Of a stretch of DNA of 64,000 nt, positions 51,094-59,934 are shown in pieces; the stretch's first letter is position 1; each line of letters begins with the position of its first letter. Location of the stretch: assembly GCF_003997495.1 (NCBI RefSeq), contig NZ_RZRU01000029.1:1-64000 (forward strand). The letters are read 5' to 3'. A program made the translations under genes and the position numbers. The notes beneath the pieces are model-generated. The model saw nothing but the letters and a program-made list of their open reading frames with translations. It was not told where the DNA came from and made no database searches. This DNA comes from Mesorhizobium sp. M7A.F.Ca.US.008.03.1.1. Lineage in GTDB: Bacteria; Pseudomonadota; Alphaproteobacteria; Rhizobiales; Rhizobiaceae.

Positions 51094-51786
51094 ATGTCCC
51101 GCTCCGAACGCCTGCTCGACCTGATCCAGTGCCTGCGCCGGCATCGCCGGCCGGTGAGCGGGCGGGCGCTGGCCGATGAACTCGGGATTTCGATCCGCAC
51201 GCTCTACCGTGACATCGCGACGCTGCAGGGCCAGGGTGCGCCGATCGAGGGTGAGGCCGGGCTGGGCTATGTGCTGAAGCCCGGCTTCATGCTGCCGCCG
51301 CTGATGTTCAGCGACGAGGAGATCGAAGCCATCGTGCTCGGCTCGCGCTGGGTCGCCAAGCAGCCGGACCAGCGTCTCTCGGCCGCCGCCGCCAACGCGT
51401 TGGCCAAGATCGCCGCCGTGCTGCCGGACGATCTGCGCGAGGATCTCGACGCGAGCACACTGCTGGTCGGGCCTCCCGCCGCGGCGATCGAGGGCATCGA
51501 TCTTGGTCTGGTGCGGCAGGCCATCCGCAACGAGCGCAAGCTTGGCTTTCTCTACCGCGACGCCGGCGGCGCCGCGTCCGAACGTGTGGTCTGGCCGTTC
51601 GCGCTGGGGTTCTTCGACAAGGTGCGGGTGGTGGTGGCGTGGTGCGAGATGCGGCAGGATTTCCGGCATTTTCGCGCCGATCGCATCGCCGAACTCCAAG
51701 CAACAGACACGCGCTACCCGCGTCGTCGCCAGGCGCTTCTCAAGGAATGGCGGGCGACGCTGGACAAGCCGCGTGGCTCATCATGA
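51094..51786 (+). CDS. YafY-type WYL-domain transcriptional regulator
   Basis: A 230-residue regulator: DeoR-like HTH (RLLDLIQCLRRHRRPVSGRALADELGISIRTLYRDI), a linker, then a WYL-type ligand domain (RQAIRNERKLGFLYRDAGGAASERVVWPFALGFFDKVRVVVAWCE) in which the canonical WYL is replaced by FLY. It probably controls the VOC and EVE genes that follow in the same direction; this is inference from order. WYL domains often sense nucleic acids or small ligands. The ATG at 51094 gives the standard family start. Confidence 0.88.
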   Translation: MSRSERLLDLIQCLRRHRRPVSGRALADELGISIRTLYRDIATLQGQGAPIEGEAGLGYVLKPGFMLPPLMFSDEEIEAIVLGSRWVAKQPDQRLSAAAANALAKIAAVLPDDLREDLDASTLLVGPPAAAIEGIDLGLVRQAIRNERKLGFLYRDAGGAASERVVWPFALGFFDKVRVVVAWCEMRQDFRHFRADRIAELQATDTRYPRRRQALLKEWRATLDKPRGSS

Positions 51787-51863
51787 CGACTGCTGCCAGA
51801 AACTGACAGTAGTGCATTTTATGTTCGCCAAGTCGAAACGCTGAAACACCTTGGAGAGCAGAT

Positions 51864-52259
51864 ATGGCCACCCCGAATTTCGTCATCCTCTATGTCGACC
51901 AGCCGCAGCAGAGCGCTGCCTTCTACAGCGCGCTGCTCGGCCGTGAGCCGGTCGAAAGTTCGCCGACCTTCGTACTGTTCGTGCTCGATGCCGGCTTCAA
52001 GCTCGGCCTGTGGTCGCGTCACACGGTTGAGCCGGCAGCCGCCACGTCAGGCGGTGGCGCCGAAATCGTGTTTGCGCTGGATACGCCCGATGCGGTCGAC
52101 GCCACCCATGCCGACTGGTCCGGGCGAGGGCTGACAATCCTGCAGACGCCGACCGACATGGATTTCGGCCGTACTTTTGTCGCGCTCGATCCCGACAATC
52201 ATCGCCTGCGCGTCTATTGGCTGTCGGACGGCGAACAGGCCAATGGTGACCAGAAATGA
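51864..52259 (+). CDS. VOC-superfamily (glyoxalase/bleomycin resistance-like) protein
   Basis: A 131-residue single vicinal-oxygen-chelate unit: NFVILYVDQPQQSAAFYSALLGREPVE at the start, and a metal-site end TFVALDPDNHRLRVYWL. Members are dioxygenases, isomerases or binding proteins; the activity here is unknown. GGAGAGCAGAT precedes the ATG. It lies 77 bp after the WYL regulator, and its stop overlaps the EVE gene start by 4 bp. Confidence 0.85.
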   Translation: MATPNFVILYVDQPQQSAAFYSALLGREPVESSPTFVLFVLDAGFKLGLWSRHTVEPAAATSGGGAEIVFALDTPDAVDATHADWSGRGLTILQTPTDMDFGRTFVALDPDNHRLRVYWLSDGEQANGDQK

Positions 52260-52711
52260 GCGCGTATTGGATCGCGGTGGCGTCGGCCGAACATGTCCGG
52301 CGTGGTCGCGCAGCCGGCTTCATGCAGGTCAACCACGGCAAGGCGGCGCCGCTGCGTCGCGTCAAGCCAGGCGATGGCATCGTCTACTATTCGCCGACCA
52401 CTGTTTTGGGCGAGAAAGATGGCCTGCAGGCCTTCACGGCGATCGGCACGGTGCGGGAAGGGGAGCCCTATCAGGGCGATATGGGCGCTGGCTTCACGCC
52501 GTTTCGTCGCGATGTGGCGTGGGCCAAGGCCGAGGAAGCGCCGATCAAGCCGCTGCTCGACAGGCTGGACTTCACCGTGGCCAAGTCGAACTGGGGTTAT
52601 CAGCTTCGCTTTGGCCTTTTTGAAATCGGGGATCACGATTTTCGTGTGATAGCCGAGGCGATGGGCGCCAAATTGGGTACAATGGTAAACTACGCCGTGA
52701 GCGCCTTGTAG
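52256..52711 (+). CDS. EVE domain-containing protein (UPF0310)
   Basis: A 151-residue protein of the EVE/PUA-like superfamily (SAYWIAVASAEHVRRGRAAGFMQVNHGKAAPLRRVKPGDGIVYYSP), a fold that reads modified bases in nucleic acids. The aromatic cage residues are not individually identified. It overlaps the VOC gene by 4 bp, so translation is coupled. Its 3' end overlaps the convergent ornithine-cyclodeaminase-like gene by 22 bp. Confidence 0.87.
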   Translation: MSAYWIAVASAEHVRRGRAAGFMQVNHGKAAPLRRVKPGDGIVYYSPTTVLGEKDGLQAFTAIGTVREGEPYQGDMGAGFTPFRRDVAWAKAEEAPIKPLLDRLDFTVAKSNWGYQLRFGLFEIGDHDFRVIAEAMGAKLGTMVNYAVSAL

Positions 52712-53655
52712 ACGGCAATGCCGGCGGCAAGATCCTCGAGCGCCGCGCCGACCGACTTGAACAGCGTGATCTCACCGGCGCTCTCGCGGCCCTTCTTCTG
52801 GCCACGCGCCAATTCGTGCAGATCGGCGATGATGGCTTCCGGCTTCAGAACGCCGGAGGCCAGCGGTTGGACGATGTCGCCGGCTTCCTTGGTGGCGCCG
52901 GCGCGGGTGTCGACATAGACGCGGGCGAGCCGGATCGCGTCGTCGTCGCTCTCGCGCATCGTCGGCGTAAAGCCGCCGACCAGGTCGACATGGGTTCCTG
53001 GCCGCAACAATGCGCCCTTGATCAACGGCGTCGTCGTGATCGTTGCCGAGGCGACGATGTCGGCCTGCCCAAGCTCGGCATCGAGATCACTTGCGGCGCT
53101 GGCCGCGAAGCCTTCGGCGCGCAGATCGGCCACGACTTTCTCGGCATTGGCCGGGGTGCGGTTCCAGATGCGGATGGTCTTGATCGGCCGCACGGCTGAG
53201 TGCGCCTTGGCGAGGAAGGGCGACAGCGCGCCGGCGCCGACCACCAGCAGCCGCGAGGCATCGTCGCAGGCGAGATAGGATGCAGCGAGTGCGGAGGCGC
53301 AGGCGGTGCGCCACTGTGTCAGCCGCTGGCCGTCGATCAAGGCTTCAGGTTCGCCGGTGGCGCCATTGAGCAGGAGATAGAGCCCCATCACTGCCGGCTT
53401 GCCGATGGCATTGTTGTCGGGCGACACGGTGACGATCTTGACGCCGACGTGACCGCCGGCCGACGTGCCGGCCGCGTTGAGATCGGTCCAGGCCGGCATC
53501 AAAAGCAGGGTGGAGGCCGCACCGTCGGGCCGCTCGATCGTATGATGGTGCCTGACCGGCTGCACCGCGCCGTCGCGAAACGCCGTGCGCAGCGTCTCGA
53601 CCAGTCCGGGAAAGGTCAGCGCATGGTCGACCTCTGCGGCCGAAATGGTCAGCAT
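52690..53655 (-). CDS. ornithine cyclodeaminase / mu-crystallin family protein
   Basis: A 321-residue NAD(P)-binding protein. It has IDGQRLTQWRTACASALAASYLA (substrate Arg region), RLLVVGAGALSPFLAKAH (Rossmann motif), and GQADIVASATITTTPLIKG and GTHVDLVGGFTPTMRE. Homologues include ornithine cyclodeaminase, alanine dehydrogenase and ketimine reductase; the substrate is unresolved. The ATG at 53655 fits the family. The coding frame remains open upstream, but that part is antisense to a LapA-like gene region and is not coding. Convergent overlap of 22 bp with the EVE gene. Confidence 0.87.
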   Translation of the reverse strand: MLTISAAEVDHALTFPGLVETLRTAFRDGAVQPVRHHHTIERPDGAASTLLLMPAWTDLNAAGTSAGGHVGVKIVTVSPDNNAIGKPAVMGLYLLLNGATGEPEALIDGQRLTQWRTACASALAASYLACDDASRLLVVGAGALSPFLAKAHSAVRPIKTIRIWNRTPANAEKVVADLRAEGFAASAASDLDAELGQADIVASATITTTPLIKGALLRPGTHVDLVGGFTPTMRESDDDAIRLARVYVDTRAGATKEAGDIVQPLASGVLKPEAIIADLHELARGQKKGRESAGEITLFKSVGAALEDLAAGIAVYKALTA

Positions 53656-53693
53656 GAAAAACTCCGTGGGGGACAAAACCGCCGACCGGCGGC

Positions 53694-54062
53694 TCAAGTG
53701 GTCGGCTTCGGCAATGCGGACCCTTGGGCGGACCCTTGGGCCGATCCTCGGGCCGGGCTTTGCGGGGCCGCCGGCGCACGGCTGACCGCCTGGCGCAGGT
53801 TCTCGGCCTCGACGCCGCGCTGACGCGCCAGCTTGCGATAGCGGCCCTGCTTGACCCAGGTTGCCAGGCTGCCGACGATCATGCCGATGGCGAGCGCCAG
53901 GAACAGGAAGATGAACAGCGGCAAGGTCAGCGTCAGCTTCGGATTGCCGGGGTTGAACGGATCCAGGGTGAAGGCGACCAGTTCGCGGTTGGCAACGGCG
54001 AGTGCGATCAGGATGATCGCCAGGGGCACGAAGATCGCGATGAGCATGAAGCGATTGAACAT
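53694..54062 (-). CDS. LapA-domain (DUF1049) membrane protein
   Basis: A 122-residue protein with two membrane helices (about 5-25 and 48-70, FIFLFLALAIGMIVGSLATW) and a cytoplasmic helical tail, as in LapA, which takes part in regulating lipopolysaccharide assembly. The C-terminus contains a short tandem repeat (GSAQGSAQGSA) from three 12-bp DNA units at 53716-53751. It lies 57 bp downstream of ihfB on the same strand, a frequent arrangement in alphaproteobacteria. Confidence 0.85.
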   Translation of the reverse strand: MFNRFMLIAIFVPLAIILIALAVANRELVAFTLDPFNPGNPKLTLTLPLFIFLFLALAIGMIVGSLATWVKQGRYRKLARQRGVEAENLRQAVSRAPAAPQSPARGSAQGSAQGSALPKPTT

Positions 54063-54119
54063 GATGTTTTCCGTCGGAAACTGGCCTGTCGAAAGGCCGT
54101 CGGGCGCTGACGTCGCGCC

Positions 54120-54404
54120 CTACTTGCCGCCGTTCAGCCTTTCGCGCAGTTCCTTGCCGGTCTTGAAGAACGGCACCCATTTCTCCTCGACCTCGACGGA
54201 TTCGCCGGTGCGCGGATTGCGGCCGGTGCGGGCGGGACGGTTCTTCACCGAAAAAGCGCCGAAGCCTCGCAACTCGACCCGGTTGCCTTCGGCAAGGGCG
54301 TCGGTGATTTCATCGAAGATCGCGCCGACGATGTTTTCGACGTCGCGCAGGAAAAGATGCGGATTGCGCGTGGCAATAATCTGCACAAGTTCGGACTTGA
54401 TCAT
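54120..54404 (-). CDS. ihfB: integration host factor subunit beta
   Basis: A 94-residue DNA-bending protein of the HU/IHF fold: SELVQIIATRNPHLFLRDVENIV, then GNRVELRGFGAFSVKNRPARTGRNPRTGE with the minor-groove-intercalating proline, and VPFFKTGKELRERLN. It works as a heterodimer with IhfA, encoded elsewhere. It lies downstream of sppA on the same strand (82 bp gap) and upstream of the LapA-domain gene. Confidence 0.95.
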   Translation of the reverse strand: MIKSELVQIIATRNPHLFLRDVENIVGAIFDEITDALAEGNRVELRGFGAFSVKNRPARTGRNPRTGESVEVEEKWVPFFKTGKELRERLNGGK

Positions 54405-54486
54405 GAGACGGGTCCCCGTGAAAGCAGTGCGGTCAAATTTATGAGGATGATTTTATTTGCTTTTTTCACTTGCCCCAAACGGCATC

Positions 54487-55443
54487 TCAAGGGTGCCAGA
54501 CGGAAACGAGACCGTCAAGAAACAAGCGGTCGGCTCCAAGTTCATGGATGACGTCGCCGCTGTAGGCGGGCAGGCCGAGCGCACTGCCGATCGTTTGCGC
54601 CATCGCTTTCGAGAACAGGAAGCCGCCGCGCCGTTCGGTATCTTTCCACTCGACGACCTTGAGCTTGGCATCGACACCCTTGGTCGCCAGCCAGTCGACC
54701 GCTACCGTCTCGCCGCCGACGGCGTCGATCAGTCCGTTGGCAACGCCCTGGCGACCGGTGAATATCGAGCCGTCGGCAAGCACCAGCGCTTGTTCGCGGG
54801 TCATCTTGCGGCGCTCGGCAACGATGCCGACGAACCAGTCGTAACTGTCGAGGATGAGTTTGCGAACCATGGCGCGCTCGTCGTCATTGGTCGGCTTGAA
54901 AGGAGAGGGCGCGGCTTTCAGCGGCGAGGATTTCACTTCCTCCAGCTTGACACCGAGTTTGTCCATCAGGCCGCTGACGTCGGGATACTGGATCAGCACG
55001 CCGATCGAGCCGACGATCGAGGTCTTGCGGGCAACGATGTGATCGGCGGCACTGGCGATCATATAGCCCGCCGATGCCGCGAGCGTGCCGACTTCCGCCA
55101 CGACTGGCTTGTCGGCGGCCAGCTTGCGCACTTCTTCATAGATCGATTCACCCCCAACGGTGGTGCCGCCAGGCGAATCGATCGACAGGATCACGCCTTT
55201 CACCTTCGATGAAAGACGGATGGTTTCCAGCCGCTTGATCAGTTCCTCGTCCTCGATGATCGTGCCTTCGATCTTGACCTTGGCAATATGGTCGACCGTC
55301 GAGCCGCCGAAATCGTCGCCATAGAACCAGGTTGAAAGCGCAATCACCCCAAGGGCTACTATGCCTATGGCGACGACGCGCCAGAATGTCAGCTTGCGCC
55401 GCAAACGGCGGCGGTCGATCAGGTCGTCGGCTCTCAGTGCCAT
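54487..55443 (-). CDS. sppA: signal peptide peptidase SppA (short form)
   Basis: A 318-residue inner-membrane serine protease that degrades cleaved signal peptides. One N-terminal membrane anchor (about 22-42) is followed by the S49 domain with the SIDSPGG motif, catalytic Ser124 (GTLAASAGYM) and general-base Lys176 (SSPLKAAPSPF). The short form assembles as an octamer. It is first in the run sppA-ihfB-lapA-like. Confidence 0.93.
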   Translation of the reverse strand: MALRADDLIDRRRLRRKLTFWRVVAIGIVALGVIALSTWFYGDDFGGSTVDHIAKVKIEGTIIEDEELIKRLETIRLSSKVKGVILSIDSPGGTTVGGESIYEEVRKLAADKPVVAEVGTLAASAGYMIASAADHIVARKTSIVGSIGVLIQYPDVSGLMDKLGVKLEEVKSSPLKAAPSPFKPTNDDERAMVRKLILDSYDWFVGIVAERRKMTREQALVLADGSIFTGRQGVANGLIDAVGGETVAVDWLATKGVDAKLKVVEWKDTERRGGFLFSKAMAQTIGSALGLPAYSGDVIHELGADRLFLDGLVSVWHP

Positions 55444-55844
55444 GGTCAGCCTTTCAGTCGGCGGGAGGAGACGCTTTTAGACCATGATCCTCCCATCTGG
55501 AAGCAGTTCTCTCTTGCGCATTGCGAGACAAGTCAGCGCCTGGACGTGAGGTGGCTATCCGCGTCGACAGCCGACCGGACCGGCCAGGCCCTCTCCAAGC
55601 ATTGGTCTGCTCACATATTCGTGCAATCGGCACAGGTCGGGCGACGAAACCGACGGCTGATAAATTTTACGCCGCGTGTCTGTTTCTGCTATGGAGAACA
55701 CGCAGTTGTGCGGACTTCGTTTTCGTCTGTACAAGGGCGGCTGTCACATTTTTGCAGTTTTCGTGGGCTTGTGCTTGCTTGAAAGCGCCGGCGTCCCACC
55801 TATAGGCGGTGCTCAAGGGCGGGCAGGTTAGAAGAAAGCAGTGA
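55444..55844. other. 401-bp gap between divergent sppA and lptC
   Basis: This gap carries the start regions of sppA (leftward) and lptC (rightward). It has an A/T-richer stretch about 55655-55760 suited to the lptC promoter. No convincing repeat, operator or RNA structure was found. Frames that cross it lack coding features. Confidence 0.45.
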
Positions 55845-56558
55845 ATGTTAGCGCGACCGATTGAACCGACCAACGCCGAGGCGGTGTTGGCTCCCCCGGC
55901 GGACGGCCGGACGCGCGGCGATGCTTTCGACCGTGCACAGCGTCATTCGCGCCGCGTGCGCGTTCTCAAATTTGCCGTGCCGGTGGCCGCAGCACTGATA
56001 GCGGTCGCTTTCCCGGTCTATTCCTATCTCGCCGCACCCGTCTCCGTGAAGATTCAGGCGGAAGGCACTGCCTTTTCCAACGGCAAGCTGGTGATGGCCA
56101 ATCCCAAGCTCAACGGTTTTACCAAGCAGAAGCAACCTTATTCGATGACGGCGCTGCGTGCCATTCAGGATGTCAGCACGCAAGGTATCATCGAACTGGA
56201 AGGCATCGACGCCAAGGTGCCGATCGCGTCCGACAACGTGGCGGCGGTCAAGGCCTCGCACGGCACATATGATCGCGACGGCAATACGATGAACCTGACC
56301 AGCGACGTGACGATCACCACGACCGACGGCATGCAGGCCAAGTTCAAATCGGTCTTCCTCGACATGGGCAAAGGCACTATGAAGACGGGAGATCCCGTCG
56401 ATGTCAGCCGTGGCGGGTCGCGGATCACGGCGGATACGATGTCGGTCCAGGACAATGGCAAGGTTCTGGTTTTCGAGAACAAAGTGCGCGTCAACATCGA
56501 TTCCGCCGCCTTGAAGGCGGCACAGGGAAACAGCGGAGAAACCAATGCGGCTCAGTAG
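55845..56558 (+). CDS. lptC: LPS export protein LptC
   Basis: A 237-residue bitopic protein of the Lpt bridge that passes lipopolysaccharide from LptBFG to LptA. A cytoplasmic N-terminus (about 1-40) and one helix (41-62, VLKFAVPVAAALIAVAFPVYSYL) precede a periplasmic beta-jellyroll with KLNGFTKQKQPYSMTALRAIQD and repeated beta-strands. GAAGAAAGCAG precedes the ATG. It is first in lptC-lptA-lptB-rpoN-hpf-ptsN and overlaps lptA by 14 bp. Confidence 0.92.
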   Translation: MLARPIEPTNAEAVLAPPADGRTRGDAFDRAQRHSRRVRVLKFAVPVAAALIAVAFPVYSYLAAPVSVKIQAEGTAFSNGKLVMANPKLNGFTKQKQPYSMTALRAIQDVSTQGIIELEGIDAKVPIASDNVAAVKASHGTYDRDGNTMNLTSDVTITTTDGMQAKFKSVFLDMGKGTMKTGDPVDVSRGGSRITADTMSVQDNGKVLVFENKVRVNIDSAALKAAQGNSGETNAAQ

Positions 56559-57126
56559 TTCGACGCGGCTCGCGGCTGCAACTTCAGCGTTGCTGCTGCT
56601 CGGACTCGTGCCGTCATGGGCGCAGACGACCAGTCAGTCAGGCCTCAAACTGTCCGGCGACAAGCCGATCCAGATCGAGAGTGACAAGCTGGAAGTCCGC
56701 CAGGCCGACAGTGTCGCCATCTTCACGGGCAATGTCAGCGTCGTCCAGGGGCCGACATTGATGAAGGCCGGCAAGATGACGGTCTACTACGTCAAGGACC
56801 CCAATGCCGCTGCCAAGGGCACGGAGGCCGCGGGTGCGGCGATGACGGGCTCGGCCAACATCGATCACCTGGAGATCTCCGACAAGGTTTACATCAAGTC
56901 GGATGCGCAGGTCGCGACCGGCGATCAAGGCAGCTTCGATATGAAGAGCCAGGTGCTGGTGCTTTCGGGCAAAAAGGTCGTTCTGTCGCAAAACGACAAC
57001 GTTCTGGTCGGCTGCAAGCTTACCGTGCAGATGAAAAGCGGGCTGGCTCAGGTGGATCCATGCGCGGGGCAACGCGTCCAGATGTCGATCACGCCGCCGC
57101 CGAAATCGGGAGCGACGAACCCCTGA
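56545..57126 (+). CDS. lptA: LPS periplasmic transport protein LptA (OstA-like)
   Basis: A 193-residue exported protein. The signal peptide (1-26, ending SWA) is followed by the OstA jellyroll (PIQIESDKLEVRQADSVAIF; GNVSVVQGPTLMKAGKMTVYYV; VLSGKKVVLSQNDNVLVG) that forms the periplasmic bridge for lipopolysaccharide. A short Pro/Lys-rich tail ends the protein. The start lies inside lptC and the stop overlaps lptB by one base (TGATG), so the three genes are translationally coupled. Confidence 0.93.
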   Translation: MRLSSSTRLAAATSALLLLGLVPSWAQTTSQSGLKLSGDKPIQIESDKLEVRQADSVAIFTGNVSVVQGPTLMKAGKMTVYYVKDPNAAAKGTEAAGAAMTGSANIDHLEISDKVYIKSDAQVATGDQGSFDMKSQVLVLSGKKVVLSQNDNVLVGCKLTVQMKSGLAQVDPCAGQRVQMSITPPPKSGATNP

Positions 57127-57944
57127 TGGCCAGCCTGTCGTCGCTGACGGCGCGTCTTCCGGGACGGGCCGCCAGCAAGCTTTCGGCGCCGGCCACGGTG
57201 ACCGTCGATGCGGGAAAGTTCAAGGGAACCCTGATCGCCAAGGGGCTGACCAAGAGCTACAAGGGCCGCAAGGTCGTCAGCGGCGTCACCATCGGCGTGC
57301 GCGCTGGCGAGGCCGTTGGACTGCTCGGCCCCAACGGCGCCGGCAAGACGACCTGTTTCTACATGGTTACCGGCCTCGTGCCGGTGGATGAAGGCACGAT
57401 CGAGATCGACGGCTTCGACGTCACGTCGATGCCGATGTACCGTCGCGCACGCCTCGGCATCGGCTATCTGCCACAGGAAGCGTCGATCTTCCGCGGCCTC
57501 AATGTCGAGCAGAATATCCGCGCGGTGCTGGAAGTGGTCGAAAAGGACCGCAAGGTGCGCGAGCGCAATCTCGACGAACTGCTCGAGGAATTCCACATCA
57601 GCCATCTGCGCAAGGCGCCATCCATGTCGCTTTCGGGCGGCGAGCGGCGACGCCTGGAAATCGCGCGAGCGCTGGCGACGCGTCCGGCCTACATGCTGCT
57701 CGACGAGCCTTTCGCCGGCATCGATCCGATCGCCGTCGCCGATATCCAGCAACTGGTGCGCCACCTGACGGCGCGCGGCATCGGCGTCCTCATCACCGAT
57801 CACAATGTGCGCGAAACGCTCGGCCTGATCGACCGCGCCTACATCATCCATGCCGGCCAGGTGCTGACCCACGGAAGGGCCGATGAAGTGGTGGCCAACC
57901 CGGATGTGCGGCGACTCTATCTCGGCGAGGGTTTTACGCTCTGA
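57126..57944 (+). CDS. lptB: LPS export ABC transporter ATPase LptB
   Basis: A 272-residue ATPase that drives LPS extraction with LptF/LptG. Walker A is GPNGAGKTT, signature LSGGERRRLEIARAL, Walker B YMLLDEPFAGIDP and switch His in ITDHNVRETL. The N-terminal about 35 residues precede the usual LptB start and are Ala/Ser-rich, a common alphaproteobacterial extension. The ATG at 57126 overlaps the lptA stop; an earlier in-frame ATG within lptA is not supported. Confidence 0.94.
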   Translation: MASLSSLTARLPGRAASKLSAPATVTVDAGKFKGTLIAKGLTKSYKGRKVVSGVTIGVRAGEAVGLLGPNGAGKTTCFYMVTGLVPVDEGTIEIDGFDVTSMPMYRRARLGIGYLPQEASIFRGLNVEQNIRAVLEVVEKDRKVRERNLDELLEEFHISHLRKAPSMSLSGGERRRLEIARALATRPAYMLLDEPFAGIDPIAVADIQQLVRHLTARGIGVLITDHNVRETLGLIDRAYIIHAGQVLTHGRADEVVANPDVRRLYLGEGFTL

Positions 57945-58143
57945 GCGTGAAATTTGTTTCCTGACACGATTTTTGCGGTTCGCCGGGCGCTTTTTCCTCG
58001 ATTTTGCTCCGGGATAACGCTCCGGTAAGCGAGTTTTGCTACCAATTGCCTTGACAAGCAAAAGCCGGGCCAGTTTCTATGGCCGGCTGCAAAATTCTTG
58101 CCCGGAAGTCCGGATGCATAGACGAGGCGTTTGAAACCGAACC

Positions 58144-59670
58144 ATGGCGTTGGCGGCCAAACTACAGCTACGACAATCGCAGTCGCTGGTGATGACGCCG
58201 CAGCTGATGCAGTCGATTCGGTTGCTGCAGTTCACCCATGTCGAGCTCGAGCATTTCATCGACGAGGAAATCGAGCGCAATCCGCTGCTGGAGCGCGCCG
58301 AGCCGCAGGACGATGCCGCCAGCGACCAGGCGCAGAAGATCGAGGCGGAGCCGCAAGCCACCCCCGAAGGCGACTGGTTCGAAAACGAGACGCAGTGGAG
58401 TGCCGAGGCGATCTCGGACAAGCTCGACACGTCGCTGGAAAACCTGTTTCCCGACGACCCGGGTACCAGCGAGCGGCTCGGTCCCGACCTGACGGCGCAA
58501 TGGAAATCGGCTTCCGGCAATGGCGCGGGTTCCTCATCCGAATGGTTTGACGCCGGCGATATGGCGGCCGCGACGATCACGCTGCGCGACCATGTCGGTG
58601 AACAGGTGGCGCTAGCCTTCGCCGATCCGGCTGCACGGCTGATCGCCGCCGAGCTCGCCGACGGCCTTGACGAGACCGGCTATCTGCGTGCCGACCTGGC
58701 CGAGATCGCCGCTCGTCTCGGTGCGGATGCCGCCGCCGTGGCGAAGGTGCTGGCGGTGTGTCAGACTTTCGAGCCGGCCGGCCTGTTTGCCCGCGACCTA
58801 GCCGAATGCCTGTCGCTGCAACTTGCGGTGCGCAACCGGCTCGATCCGGCGATGAAGGCGCTGGTCGCCAATCTCGAACTCCTGGCACGGCGTGATTTTC
58901 ACGCATTGAAACGGATCTGCGGTGTCGACGAGGAGGATCTGCTCGACATGCTGGCGGAGATCCGGGCGCTCGATCCCCGGCCGGGCATGGCGTTTTCGGG
59001 CGGCGCCAGCGACGCGATCGTCGCCGATGTCGAGGTGCGCGCGGCCAATGACGGCAGCTGGACGGTCGAACTCAATGCCGAAACGCTGCCGCGCGTGTTG
59101 GTCGACCATATCTATTTCGCCCAGGTCTCGCCGCAGGCCAGGAACCAGGCGGAAAAGGATTTTCTGGCCGAATGCCTGCAGAACGCCAACTGGCTGACGC
59201 GCAGTCTCGACCAGCGGGCAAAGACCATCCTCAAGGTCGCCTCGGAGATCGTTCGCCAGCAGGATGCCTTCCTTGTCCATGGCGTGCGCCAGCTGAAACC
59301 GCTCAACCTGCGCACGGTGGCCGATGCCATCGGCATGCACGAATCGACGGTCAGCCGGGTCACCGCGAACAAATACATGCTGACGCCGCGCGGCGTGTTC
59401 GAGCTTCGCTACTTCTTCACCGCCTCGATCGCCGCGTCAGGCGGCGGCGATGCGCATTCCTCGGAGGCCGTGCGTGACCGCATCAGGCAGCTGATCGACG
59501 AGGAAAAAGCGGCCGACGTGCTTTCCGACGATGCAATCGTCGACATGTTGCGCGAGAGTGGCGTCGATATTGCCAGGCGCACGGTGGCCAAGTACCGGGA
59601 AGGCATGAATATTCCTTCCTCGGTGCAGCGCCGGCGCGAGAAACGGGCGCTGGCCAGCGCCGGGCGCTGA
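58144..59670 (+). CDS. rpoN: RNA polymerase sigma-54 factor
   Basis: A 508-residue alternative sigma factor needing AAA+ activators. Region I is Gln/Leu-rich (LRQSQSLVMTPQLMQSIRLLQ), region II acidic (about 50-110), then the core-binding domain and HTH (LRTVADAIGMHESTVSRVTANKYM). The C-terminal RpoN box ARRTVAKYRE recognises the -24 promoter element. It controls nitrogen-related and other genes. The position in lptB-rpoN-hpf-ptsN is conserved in proteobacteria. A 199-bp gap after lptB suggests an own promoter. Confidence 0.95.
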   Translation: MALAAKLQLRQSQSLVMTPQLMQSIRLLQFTHVELEHFIDEEIERNPLLERAEPQDDAASDQAQKIEAEPQATPEGDWFENETQWSAEAISDKLDTSLENLFPDDPGTSERLGPDLTAQWKSASGNGAGSSSEWFDAGDMAAATITLRDHVGEQVALAFADPAARLIAAELADGLDETGYLRADLAEIAARLGADAAAVAKVLAVCQTFEPAGLFARDLAECLSLQLAVRNRLDPAMKALVANLELLARRDFHALKRICGVDEEDLLDMLAEIRALDPRPGMAFSGGASDAIVADVEVRAANDGSWTVELNAETLPRVLVDHIYFAQVSPQARNQAEKDFLAECLQNANWLTRSLDQRAKTILKVASEIVRQQDAFLVHGVRQLKPLNLRTVADAIGMHESTVSRVTANKYMLTPRGVFELRYFFTASIAASGGGDAHSSEAVRDRIRQLIDEEKAADVLSDDAIVDMLRESGVDIARRTVAKYREGMNIPSSVQRRREKRALASAGR

Positions 59671-59934
59671 GGCAGTTCGATTTTCCACAGGCCAGCACTT
59701 CATTGACAAGCTTCGGTGAAGTGGCTAGAAGCCCGCCCGCATGAGACGGGCTAGATGCCCGCATGCGGATGGTCCGTCACGACGTTGGCCTCGAGACGGT
59801 CAAAGGGCGGCTTGTGATCAACCGGAAAGTTCGGATTTAAATCGGCGCAAGTGACGCCGCAAAGCTTGTGCGCACGGATCACGAGTATAAACTCGGGCGA
59901 GTTTGAAGCCTGAGCAAGGAAGGTCAGTTTTCAG

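Noticed and set aside
53656..54180. In-frame extension of the ornithine-cyclodeaminase-like gene to about 496 residues
   Set aside because: The extension is Arg/His/Pro-rich and overlaps the LapA-domain gene in another frame; the family start is at 53655.
55521..55805. 94-codon open frame in the sppA-lptC gap
   Set aside because: Odd composition (Cys/Arg-rich), poor ribosome site and no family resemblance; it crosses the expected promoter region.
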